A stretch of DNA of 64,000 nt from NCBI GenBank assembly GCA_023375785.1, contig SZWC01000505.1, positions 101,389 through 165,388 of the forward strand, given 5' to 3'. The notes under the pieces are model-generated. The model was not told the DNA's origin. It did not search any database and saw nothing but the letters and a program-made list of their open reading frames with translations. Each line of letters begins with the position of its first letter. Position 1 is the first letter of the stretch. Position numbers and translations under genes: made by a program. This stretch comes from Penium margaritaceum (taxonomy: Eukaryota; Streptophyta; Zygnematophyceae; Desmidiales; Peniaceae). Shown piece by piece: positions 8,357 through 17,156 of this stretch.

Positions 8357-10960
8357 TCAAGCGGCCTCCAGTGATAGATCCGGCCGCTCGGTGTCCAATA
8401 GTTCCGCGACGCCTGTCATGTCACTGGCCAGCCCTGGTTTGATGCTCAGGCTGTCCCGCAACGCCAAAATGAGGCGTTCTGCGCCTGCTGTTTCCAGCAG
8501 TTGCACCTGCCTTTCGTGCAGTCCGAGGGCTAGCGCCCCCGTTGCCGCTCCCTTTAGCACCAAGTGCCACATTTTGCCAAACAGTGAATCCGCGAACTCC
8601 ACGCGAATCACTTCCGAAATCTCCGTCACCAGTTGGAGCATGACGCTGCTCACGACTTCAAACAGCAAGGCTTCTTTGGGCTCCTCCCCGCTATCCCCCG
8701 AGCTTTCTTTGAGGTGCGTTCTTGTCCCTTCCATCACCGTTGCTGTACCCAGCAGGGGGCGTGCGGGTTGTCGAGGTGGGCAACCACGCGAGGTTGGCGG
8801 CGAGTGAGAGAGCGCCGTCGTAGCCGCGGAGGGGGCTGGGGCAGTCAGTGACCCGGCCCCATCTCGCGGGCTTGGTGTCGGTGTAGCGGTTGTTCTTGCC
8901 GCTGCTTGCATTGTTCCTGCCGCGGGCTCCGTGCGCCTGAGGACCCGCGTTGGTGGTGTGCTTGTGGCTGGGCTCTGTTGCGATGAGCCTGCCAATCTTG
9001 CCGCAAGCGGCGTGGCTTGTGTTGGTGTTCCTTCCACAGGGCTGGACCGTGGTGGGATTGCTGCTGCCGGTGTTGGGGTTCGTGTCAGGGTCGTCCCTGC
9101 GACGGGGCTGGGCCGCGGTGAGGCCGCGGCAGCTGCTGGCGTGGCCGTCACTGGTGTTGGAGGTGTTCTTGCCACAGGGCCAGGTCGGGACACGCCTGTC
9201 GCAGCCATGTGCGGTGCTGGTGTCCTTGCCGGTGGAGTTCTTGTCGAGGGACCCGGCCGCGGTAGGGCCGCTGCCCCTGTTGGTGGTGTCGGTGTCCGTG
9301 CCGGCCGGTGTCCCGCGCCCGTGTTAAGGACAGGCCGACGTAGCTGACGTCGGGAGGATCCACCCCCCCGCGACGGAGGCGCGGTCCCCGTGCCTTGGTT
9401 GCGTGCCATGTCGAGTGTTCCGCGGTCGAGAGCCCAGCTGCACGTGACCCGTCGAGTGTGTCGAGTGCCTGTGAGAGCAGAGTTGGAGGTGGGGAGGGAC
9501 GGGCGGGGAGATGGTCGATGCGAAGTGAAGAGTGGAGTGAATGATCGAACACCAGAACTCGAAATGAGGCTGAGGATGCCTGCGCCGATCAATGTATCCG
9601 CTTGGCGCAGCGCGAGCCAGTCCGGCACGAGCAGGATGTCATACGTGCGGACGTTACAAACTTGGACAGTGTGCGTCGCATGTACATTTGCCACCTGCAT
9701 GGGAAGACCCGCGATCTGTCCGAGCGGCGCGTCGATGTCCCCGGTGGAGATAGAGAAGCGGAGTCGAGTGGGCTGGATGAGGTGCTGCATGTGGAGCGAG
9801 CGGAACATCCGGAGCGCGATCGTGGTGTGTGTAGCGCCGGTGTCCACGATGGCCACGAACTTGCGTCCGCATATCCACACGTAACGCCACGCCATGTGGA
9901 CCTCGAAGGGTGCGGGCGGTCCGGGGGTGAGGGCCGCGGGTGACCAGGTGCGTGAGGCATGTGCGGCGGTGTCGCGCGCACTAGAGTGAGTGAGGAGGAT
10001 GCATCGGGATAGCAAGCGGATGCCGGTGATGCTGTCTCGCGTGCATGAGAGGCGGACGCCAAGAGGGGAAAGGGTGGGATTGTGAATAGTGAAGATGGCG
10101 CGGAGACTTTCTGCGGACTCAGGGGAGTGAAGAAGGAAGTCTACTAGGGTAAGGGGATGGCGGTTGTCGAGGAGTGGGATGGCGGGAACATGAGTGTGCG
10201 GGTTGCTTGTGGGGTAGGTCTGTGGTGTAGCAGCGGACGGTCGCGAGATTCGCTGGGGAGTATGTCGTGGGGGAAGATGGGGTGCGATCTCCTCCAGCGT
10301 CCAACCGCGAATAGTGGGGTTGTACCTGCGAGCAAGCTGTAGTCCAGGCATGGAGAGAGCTGGTAGGGTCTCCGCGAGTGCTAGATCCGCGGTGGGGTCG
10401 AGCTCATTCAGGAGTTGCAAGGCGACCTCCTGTTCCTCCTCCTCAAATTCTTGTGCCACTCCCTCCCATTGCGCTTCAGTGTCTGGTGGCGGTGTCAGGT
10501 CATCAGGGACATGCTCCGCGGCATCCAGAGGTGCATGGTCAGGCTCTGGCCAGTCAGGGCGCGGAAGTCGGCTCAGGGCATCCGCGTTGCGGTTGGCAAC
10601 CGCAGGCTGGTACTTGATCTTCATATTGTAGCCCTGCAAGAGGAGTGCCCACTTGGCTAGGATGCCCTCATGGTTCTGAGTTGTGAGGAGCCATTGGAGA
10701 GCCTGATGGTCCGTGAAGACCGTGAATGGCTTGCCATTCTTTATGTAGTCGCGGAAGTGTTGAAGTGCCCAAAGGACAGCCAGGCACTCGCCCTTCACCG
10801 GCGGATACTTCCGCTCTCCTTCGGTGAGAGCACGACTGGCGTACGCAATCACCTTCTGGGTTGGTTCCTGTACCGTCTGGGAGAGGATAGCGCCTAGCCC
10901 GTTCCGCGACCAATCAGTGGTGATGGAAAATGGGAGGTTGAAGTCGGGGAACTCGAGCAT
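8357..10960 (-). CDS. Gypsy RNase H plus second aspartic-protease-like domain, 867 aa
   Basis: Residues 1 to about 200 are the end of the reverse transcriptase and the RNase H of a Ty3 element (SRNGLGAILSQ, FTVFTDHQALQWLL, NRNADALSRLP). At residues about 352-470 (plus-strand 9550-9905) lies a retropepsin-like domain: VWICGRKFVAIVDTGATHTT, then an ILLVPDWLALRQA block. It closely resembles the protease near 12580 of the same element (20 of 26 residues alike around the active site by eye). A Thr/Pro/Ala-rich linker follows (about 480-730), then a helical C-terminal domain (about 730-867, LLFEVVSSVMLQLVTEISEV) that I do not recognise. A protease downstream of RNase H is not part of the usual Ty3 order. 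Confidence 0.87.
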   Translation of the reverse strand: MLEFPDFNLPFSITTDWSRNGLGAILSQTVQEPTQKVIAYASRALTEGERKYPPVKGECLAVLWALQHFRDYIKNGKPFTVFTDHQALQWLLTTQNHEGILAKWALLLQGYNMKIKYQPAVANRNADALSRLPRPDWPEPDHAPLDAAEHVPDDLTPPPDTEAQWEGVAQEFEEEEQEVALQLLNELDPTADLALAETLPALSMPGLQLARRYNPTIRGWTLEEIAPHLPPRHTPQRISRPSAATPQTYPTSNPHTHVPAIPLLDNRHPLTLVDFLLHSPESAESLRAIFTIHNPTLSPLGVRLSCTRDSITGIRLLSRCILLTHSSARDTAAHASRTWSPAALTPGPPAPFEVHMAWRYVWICGRKFVAIVDTGATHTTIALRMFRSLHMQHLIQPTRLRFSISTGDIDAPLGQIAGLPMQVANVHATHTVQVCNVRTYDILLVPDWLALRQADTLIGAGILSLISSSGVRSFTPLFTSHRPSPRPSLPTSNSALTGTRHTRRVTCSWALDRGTLDMARNQGTGTAPPSRGGGSSRRQLRRPVLNTGAGHRPARTPTPPTGAAALPRPGPSTRTPPARTPAPHMAATGVSRPGPVARTPPTPVTATPAAAAASPRPSPVAGTTLTRTPTPAAAIPPRSSPVEGTPTQATPLAARLAGSSQQSPATSTPPTRVLRRTEPAAGTMQAAARTTATPTPSPRDGAGSLTAPAPSAATTALSHSPPTSRGCPPRQPARPLLGTATVMEGTRTHLKESSGDSGEEPKEALLFEVVSSVMLQLVTEISEVIRVEFADSLFGKMWHLVLKGAATGALALGLHERQVQLLETAGAERLILALRDSLSIKPGLASDMTGVAELLDTERPDLSLEAA

Positions 10961-11017
10961 GGGCGCGGTAACCAGGCGGTGTTTGATTTCCGTCCAGGCG
11001 TCCGCGCATTCTGATGT

Positions 11018-12175
11018 CTAGTCAAATGGTACATCCTGGTGCGTCAACTCCTGGAATGGCTTGATGATGCGTGCGTGGTCGCGGACAAACTTCCGGTAGA
11101 AGGAGACAAAGCCCAGGAAGAACTGGACTTGCCCCGCGTATGTGGGCTGACGCCACTCCTGCACTGTCGCGATCTTCTCCGGATCGGTCTTGATGCCATC
11201 CGCACTCATCACGAAGCCGAGGAACTCCATTTTCGTAGCTTTGATAGAGCACTTGGCTGCCTTGAGCTTGAGGTTAGCACTGCGGAGGGCAGCAAAGACA
11301 GCGGCCAGGGAGGAGACCAACTCCTCGAAGGTGTGGGCCGCGACCATGATGTCGTAAATGTAGCAACTGACATTGGGGATGCCGCGGAGGGTGGAGTCCA
11401 TGACCCGCTGAAATGTCGCACTGGCATTGCGGAGTCCAAAGAGCATACGCGTGAACGCGTATAGTCCCTCTGGTGTCACGAACGCGGTCTTGGCAATGGA
11501 GTCTGGGTGCATGGGGACAGCATGGAAGGCAGCCTTGACGTCGAGTTTTGCGAACCATCCGCGATCCTGTTGTCGCTCCTGTATGTCGACGATCAGTGGC
11601 ATGGGGTACGCATCCTCCTTAGTTACGCGGTTAAGGTCGCGGAAGTCAATGCAAAATTGTTTGGACCCATCCGGTTTTCCCACGATGACCAAGCTGGCAC
11701 GCCAGGGGCTGACGATTGGGACGATCACCCCTTGCGCCTTGAGTTTCGCGAGCCCCTCTGTGATGATCTGCTCCTGCTCAGGGAGGATGCGGCACACTTT
11801 TTGTTTTGTGGGCGCGGAGTCCCCCGTGGAGATGACGTGGAAGGTTTCCACGGCCCCCAGATCAACCGCGGACCCAGCGAAGATGTCCGCGAATGCGTCC
11901 AGCAGGTCGTAGAAGTCCTGCTTTTGTGTGGGAGAAAGTCGTGAGTGGAGCATGTGATCCCATCGCGGTGGTGGTGGTGGTGCTGTTCCGCGGAGTGGGT
12001 AGAACTCCTCCTCCTCCTCGAGTGGATGTCCATCTCCTAAGACTTGCTGTCCCCTATGCCACAGCCCAAGGAGGTTGGTATGCACTCCGGGCTCAGTTGA
12101 CTTCTCCGCGAGTTCCTGCCATTCGCCTGCTGTGACTTGCTCCCCGTCAGGCGAATCTGCTGAGAGAGGTTGCAA
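11018..12175 (-). CDS. Gypsy reverse transcriptase
   Basis: The 385-residue segment carries the Ty3/gypsy RT blocks in order: PWRASLVIVGKPDGSKQFCI, DFRDLNRVTKEDAYPMPLI, WFAKLDVKAAFHAV, FGLRNASATFQRVMD, the catalytic-loop region at about residue 270, then KCSIKATKMEFLGFVMSADG and SFYRKFVRDHARIIKPF, which lead into the RNase H. It copies element RNA to DNA in the particle. It lies between the protease segment upstream and the RNase H segment downstream, the usual Ty3 order. Confidence 0.93.
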   Translation of the reverse strand: MQPLSADSPDGEQVTAGEWQELAEKSTEPGVHTNLLGLWHRGQQVLGDGHPLEEEEEFYPLRGTAPPPPPRWDHMLHSRLSPTQKQDFYDLLDAFADIFAGSAVDLGAVETFHVISTGDSAPTKQKVCRILPEQEQIITEGLAKLKAQGVIVPIVSPWRASLVIVGKPDGSKQFCIDFRDLNRVTKEDAYPMPLIVDIQERQQDRGWFAKLDVKAAFHAVPMHPDSIAKTAFVTPEGLYAFTRMLFGLRNASATFQRVMDSTLRGIPNVSCYIYDIMVAAHTFEELVSSLAAVFAALRSANLKLKAAKCSIKATKMEFLGFVMSADGIKTDPEKIATVQEWRQPTYAGQVQFFLGFVSFYRKFVRDHARIIKPFQELTHQDVPFD

Positions 12176-12246
12176 CCCGCTTGTATGGGCCTGAGAGTCC
12201 TCTGCCGCAGCATCCAGGAGGGAGAAGGATTCGTCGCTGACTACAG

Positions 12247-13413
12247 TTACCGCTGCCCTATCGCCGATGGTGATGGGGCAAAATGCTTCCTCCCGAATGC
12301 AGAACTGAGTTGCATGATTCCAAGGGAGAAGAGAAGGTTGGCCTGCCGCGGCACCAAGTAATCCATGCCCAGGAGCACGTCATACGTTCTGGCTTGTGTG
12401 ACTTGGACGTTCAATGGTTCATGAAGGGATCCCACCTTCACAGGGAGGCCGTGAACTTCCCCTTCTCCATAATCCATTCCGCCCGCCGAGTTGGTGAAAA
12501 GGCGGCGCGTTGGGAAGATGCGGTCTGCCCATCTGACCACCAGGAGGACGCGGAACGCCACGGTGGTGTGAGTGGCCCCTGTGTCGATGATAGCCAGGAA
12601 CTTTCTTCCACAGATCCAAACCATACAGCAGGCGACCTCGTAATGGTTGTCGTCCGGTCGCGGTGGTTCCAAGGGTTGTGGTGCCCATCCCCACTCTCCT
12701 TCCGCGAGGCTTAATGCCAATGAAGTCTCGGACACCGCACGATGGGTGTTCTGTGTTCCGGATGTAGGCGTGGTACAGTTGAGGGAGATTCCCACAGCTT
12801 GGAGGCGTTGATTGGCCCTGGCGAACTCCTCCTTCAGTCGCGGTGCAATCTCGGGATGAATGCGAAGGAACTCAAAGAAGTTGACTTCCGCAATGGGGGT
12901 GGTAAAAAGGCGCTGGACGGGGTCAGTGCTTCTCTCCGCGACTGCTGGAGCTATTCTGGGTGTCTGCGAAGATGGGGCAGGTTGCTTCTCCACTGGGAGC
13001 GGTGGTTTCGTCTGTCGTCGTTTCTCACGCACGACGGTGCGGTTGACAACTGCCTCCTGGAATCGCTCCTCTGCGGCCTCTGCCTTGCGTCTCAGGTCCT
13101 CCTGTACTCTGGCTGCCACCTGTAGATCCCATCCGCGCAGGCCTAATTCTTGGGCTCGTGCAATGAGAGTCATCTCTTCAGTAGTGGGAGGCAATTCTGT
13201 GGTCTCGTCCTCCGCCATCGGCAGCCCCAGCTTGACATTGCGGGCTCCGCTTGCAGGGTTCGCGAATGCCTGTGGGTTGGGCAGAATACCTTGCCCACCC
13301 GGGGCAGCCTGGGGTTGATGATCCGGAGCTTGCGTCTGCTGCTGATGCTGCTGGTCCTGCCATGGTTGATTATAATGCCGTTGCCACTGTTGCACCATGG
13401 GGTCCTGCTGCAT
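12247..13413 (-). CDS. Gypsy Gag C-terminal region and aspartic protease
   Basis: The N-terminal part is a Gln/Pro-rich linker followed by helical sequence (residues about 80-230). The C-terminal part is a retropepsin: the active-site block FLAIIDTGATHTTVA sits at about residues 272-286 (plus-strand near 12570), followed by a flap-like GGMDYGEGEVHGLPVKVG block and the TYDVLLGMDYLV block. It cleaves the polyprotein. Just upstream, near 13500, a sequence resembling a Gag zinc knuckle (CYTYQSLEHIAQDYP) is visible. Confidence 0.88.
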   Translation of the reverse strand: MQQDPMVQQWQRHYNQPWQDQQHQQQTQAPDHQPQAAPGGQGILPNPQAFANPASGARNVKLGLPMAEDETTELPPTTEEMTLIARAQELGLRGWDLQVAARVQEDLRRKAEAAEERFQEAVVNRTVVREKRRQTKPPLPVEKQPAPSSQTPRIAPAVAERSTDPVQRLFTTPIAEVNFFEFLRIHPEIAPRLKEEFARANQRLQAVGISLNCTTPTSGTQNTHRAVSETSLALSLAEGEWGWAPQPLEPPRPDDNHYEVACCMVWICGRKFLAIIDTGATHTTVAFRVLLVVRWADRIFPTRRLFTNSAGGMDYGEGEVHGLPVKVGSLHEPLNVQVTQARTYDVLLGMDYLVPRQANLLFSLGIMQLSSAFGRKHFAPSPSAIGQR

Positions 13414-13611
13414 GGGGTCGGTGCGCGGAGCACCCTGTCGCTTGCGTGGGTAGTCCTGAGCGATGTGCTCCAGGCTCTGGTAGGTGTAACACGCCTTCGG
13501 CTTGGGTTGAGAGGCCTGTGTTGCTGGTGCTAGAGCATGCGAGTCTCCACCTTGATGCTGTCGCGTAGATTGCTGCCGCGTAGAAATGGCCGTGGCGTCC
13601 TACACCGCATC

Positions 13612-14679
13612 CTAAAGGGACTGGTAGCGCTCAGGGATCAACAGACTGCTGATCTCATCGGGGAGCGCGCGGATAAGATTCTGCGGTAGGACCCACAGCG
13701 GCAGTCCTTCCCCTTGAGGGCTCTTTGCGACTGATGCCCAAATGAGGAACTGATCCAAAAACCTACAGATGTCGGTGTCCTTCCGCATGACTTCCTTTTC
13801 AATCTTGCGGAGTGCCTCTTCCTTGGTCAGCCGCTTGAAACGCTCAATCAGCGCGTTGCCAAAGTCCTCGAAGGAGTTGAACGGCGCTCGCGCATTGTAC
13901 GAGTCCTCTGCCGTGCCCTGTAGATGGAGCTCCGCAGTGGCCAGGCAAAGATCTGGTGGGATCCGCCCTATGCTGGCATGTATGGTGATCTGCTTCAACC
14001 AGGTCCATGGGTCCTCCTCAGGGGTTCCCTTGAAGATGTCCAGCCGCGGAATGTTGGCTGGTTGCGCACGCACGTACTGCAGCTGAGGCACAGTGTTCCG
14101 GTTAGCCATAGATTTCACCGGGGGAAGTGGATACGAGGTCGCAGCCGCCGAATAACCCACGTGGCTAGTTTGTGGCTGCCCCTGAGGTGCTGGTGTGGGG
14201 CCGCTCACTGGAGCTGCCGCCGGGAGGGCATAGTAATGAGTCACAGGGGTCGCTTGCGATGCGTAGGGTGCGGAATAAAAGGTAGTCCCAGGGGGCTGTG
14301 TCTGTGTGCTCGGTGCAACAGGGGCTGTAGGTCCTGGCAGCCAATAGTCCTGCGGTAGAGGGTGTGACACTGCAGAGTGGTAGAGCGGGGTGGTAGTAGG
14401 TGCTGCAGGGGTTACAGTGGTTCCTGGGTTCGGCGAGAGTGCAGGATAGGCGGAGTGGGGCACAGTCGTCTGTACCTGGGTGGTAGGTGGTGGTGCATGG
14501 ACCGCGATTCCAGCTAGCACGGTACCCATCGGCTGCTGATGATAGACCGGGTGTCCAACCGTCACGGGCATCAGCTGCGCCGCCATGGGGATTGGCGGTT
14601 GCTGTGACGGTGTCTGTTGCATAGGGGCCTGCGGTGTTACTCCTGCCGCGGAGGGCGTGGCCCATGTGCCCATCATCAT
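13612..14679 (-). CDS. Gypsy Gag, capsid-like domain
   Basis: Residues 1 to about 200 are Pro/Gln/Thr-rich and of low complexity. Residues about 205-355 form a Ty3-type capsid domain: IPRLDIFKGTPEEDPWTWLK, ATAELHLQGTAEDSYNA, FEDFGNALIERFKRL, then a helix-rich end. This is the retrotransposon gag family arrangement. It makes the particle shell. Confidence 0.85.
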   Translation of the reverse strand: MMMGTWATPSAAGVTPQAPMQQTPSQQPPIPMAAQLMPVTVGHPVYHQQPMGTVLAGIAVHAPPPTTQVQTTVPHSAYPALSPNPGTTVTPAAPTTTPLYHSAVSHPLPQDYWLPGPTAPVAPSTQTQPPGTTFYSAPYASQATPVTHYYALPAAAPVSGPTPAPQGQPQTSHVGYSAAATSYPLPPVKSMANRNTVPQLQYVRAQPANIPRLDIFKGTPEEDPWTWLKQITIHASIGRIPPDLCLATAELHLQGTAEDSYNARAPFNSFEDFGNALIERFKRLTKEEALRKIEKEVMRKDTDICRFLDQFLIWASVAKSPQGEGLPLWVLPQNLIRALPDEISSLLIPERYQSL

Positions 14680-15770
14680 CCAACCCGGCGGGACTATGGC
14701 AGAGGAGGTTGTTAATGGCCCCGCTTACGGCAGAATCCCAGGCAATCCTAGGTTGGGATGAGGCTGAGGCCCTGTGAGGGGCTGCTGGGTTGCGTGCAGT
14801 GGCTGCGGAGCTAGAAGGGGTTGATGCACCATTCCCCCTCTCTGTTCCAACGGTGGTCTCCCTTGCCATCCCGTGGATTGTGGGTTCTGACTTGCCGTTG
14901 CCCTCACGCTTGGTGTCACTGGTGTATCCACAGTAGTCGACCTCGGATTCACCTGGAGAGATACATCTTTCGTCGCGATGGGCAGCCCAGCGCCAGCTGC
15001 CTGTCCCACTGCTGATCGTTCTGCTGCTTGTGGGAAGGGCTGCTGCTCCGCTTCTGGCATGTCAGACGGCATGCCCAATTGTTGGGTGAATTCTCCCTGC
15101 GGGGGCTGCCTCACCCCCCTCGTTCCCCTTGCTGAAGGTGAGTGTTCCGCCGGCATGTATCCCAGCTGCGGTTGGTGGCGGTGGGCAGCCTCCATGGTTG
15201 GCACCCTGGAGACATATGGAGCCGGGGAGGTTTCCAACCCTACTAGGGGCGCGGAGGGCTGGTAGTCCTCCTCTTCTACCCGTGGCGGCTGTCTTCCGTC
15301 GCGCCGCTAGTAGATTGGTCCTTGGTACGCCATGGACTTCCCGCTCTCGGAGAGTCCGTCTGCTGGCGGTGGCACATTGGAAAACCACCTCTGCTCCATA
15401 GAGACGTTGGCCTGGAGCTGGTGGGTCGCGCGCACATCTTGGCTGTGTACGCTTTCCACCTCCACGCGGTCTTGCAACGCGTCCATGATGCGCCGCCAGT
15501 GTAGCTGTTCCAGCCACTCGGTGACCCTTCGGTGCTGTACCAGTGGATCTGCGCCCGGCAACGAACTGACGGGCGTGCGAGAGGGCGTGGGCGAGGTAGC
15601 CCTACTGTCCGCCTCTGTGGCTGCATGACGCGGCAAGAAGTGGCGTACGGAAGTTTGCTGTGAATGCTGCTGGTGCCGCCTCCGCGTGTCCTGATGCACG
15701 AAGCTGGCCGCCAACATGTATGACTGAATCTGAAGGCACGTGCAGTTCTGCTGGCAAAGAGCAAAGAACT
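14680..15770 (-). pseudogene. Gypsy 5' internal region, N-terminal Gag or leader
   Basis: The region between the primer site and the capsid domain reads on the minus strand as Pro/Gln/Arg-rich segments. The piece at about 15307-15785 has a cysteine cluster (CGECGEFFALCQQNCTC) and a helix (RVTEWLEQLHWRRIMDALQD) reminiscent of an N-terminal Gag helix. It is broken and low in complexity, so the boundary between leader and Gag is uncertain. Confidence 0.55.
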
Positions 15771-15789
15771 CTCCACACTCACCGCACCA
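15771..15789 (-). other. Probable primer binding site of the gypsy element
   Basis: Directly inside the 5' LTR, the minus strand reads TGGTGCGGTGAGTGTGGAG. TGG right after the LTR end CA is the standard form (complement of tRNA CCA). I cannot name the tRNA. Confidence 0.6.
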
Positions 15790-17156
15790 TGACACCCCCA
15801 ATTTTTCCGCGCAATGCTCTCTTTCCGCGCTCTCTGGTTCCGCGCCAGGCCAGTTCTGCGTTTCTATCGTTCCGCGGTTCCGCGGTGCACCTGCTCAGTG
15901 GTCCTCTGCTGCTTCTCCTGGTCTTCAACGGATGCCTCCCACCCTCAGGACTCCGCACGCGTGTGGTGCTCCGCAGCTCACTCCTTGCCGACACGAGAGT
16001 CCATCACCTCGTGGCCTTTGACTCCTTTGCCCGCGGAATCCCGTTCTGCGGCTGTACGCAAGGCTGCGACGTCGCCGGCAGCACCCTTCACCCTGCTTGC
16101 GTTCCTTGGTGGTGATGGTTTCTAGCGGAGTTCTTGTTGAACCCAAGATCAGAAGAGCTACCAGTAGGACAGACATACACCCAGAGAAGATTTTGTCTTC
16201 CGCGGAGTACCTCCGCGGAGCACACTCTTTCTGTTCTCAGGCGGGGGCAGATCTCAGATGGGAAGCGGGAGTGGAGGTAGGAACTTGATTGACAAATACG
16301 CGGATCAAGAATGCATGTGGCGGCACTCCGGATCAGAATGAGTCAGAGCTTGAATCTTTCAGCTGGGTACGACACTTGCATTAAGTCAGATGGTACAAGA
16401 TCAGATCAAGAGCACATCGTCCTCTCAGTTCCTCCGCTACACCGCTGCTTTATATTCACCCAACCTAGCTCTCTAAGTCTCTTCCTAACACACTCTTTCC
16501 TCTACTTCGGACTCCGCGCGGTGCGTTACGCGCACCGCGGGTCTCGTCCTTGATCACACAAAAGACTACTTCTTCTACATCTCTCTGCTCTTCTACCGCT
16601 TCTTCCTCTACTCCGCGGCTTGGGTGCGCGCGGTCTTGTGTTCTTCCTTGAATCTTTGTCTTCACGCGGTGCGTTCTCCCGGCCCTCCTCCTTGATTACC
16701 GCTGCCAACCCTGGGTTTTCATTGGCCGAGCTCCTGCCGCCCTCTTCCTGACGTTCGGTTCTGCCGGTGGATGTCTTGCACGTCCGACGCTCCTGCTTCA
16801 CTCCCACTTCTTCGCGGCTCGGCACATGTTCTCTTTTCACCGCGGATTCTCACCCTGCCATTCTCGCCCCTTCTTGCCTCCTCCGCGACAATTGCTTCCA
16901 ATAGCCATAGAAAGGTCGCCGTTGATTTTTGCTCCCTGGCAGCAAGTTTTCCCCGCCTCTTTTCCTCCACCGCCACTGGATTCCGCGCCACCCCATGCTC
17001 TACCGCAATCTTATTGCGGGAGCCATCATGCCTTGCGCGTTCTCCGGTGTTCCGCGGCCTCCCCTTCATCCTCCTCCGCGGATCTGTGGTCGCGGTGACT
17101 TCCTTCCGCGGATCCATCTTCTTCCCAGCAGAGATGTGGTGGATCTTCGCCTGACA
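15790..17156 (-). repeat. Ty3/gypsy 5' LTR (right), 1367 bp
   Basis: On the plus strand it runs from TGACACCCCC to CGCCTGACA. In element orientation that is TG...CA ended. It aligns with the left LTR over its whole length once the hAT is removed, and is followed by the target duplication accat at 17157-17161. Confidence 0.94.

Larger units (their letters stand above)
879..17156 (-). mobile_element. Large Ty3/gypsy LTR retrotransposon with accessory ORFs, nested in copia A
   Basis: The element lies on the minus strand. It has two LTRs (879-3311, interrupted by a hAT element, and 15790-17156), a 5-bp target duplication accat on both sides (874-878, also 541-545 in the duplicated copy; and 17157-17161), a purine tract inside the left LTR and a probable primer site inside the right LTR. 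Gene order in its own 5' to 3' direction is gag, protease, reverse transcriptase, RNase H, second protease-like domain, charged region, integrase, integrase tail, zinc-finger ORF. The Ty3 assignment rests on RT-RNase H before integrase and on the FLGFVMSADGI-type RT block. Length is 16.3 kb, or about 15.2 kb without the hAT, which is large for the family. Reading frames are long but interrupted several times (I estimate six to ten breaks). LTR divergence by eye is a few percent (8 mismatches in one 137-bp stretch), so it is fairly young. Confidence 0.93.

Noticed and set aside
6723-8374. Long plus-strand frames rich in Ser, Ala, Leu and Cys opposite the gypsy integrase region
   Set aside because: They result from GC-rich codons on the opposite strand and show no domain. 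The minus strand encodes integrase.
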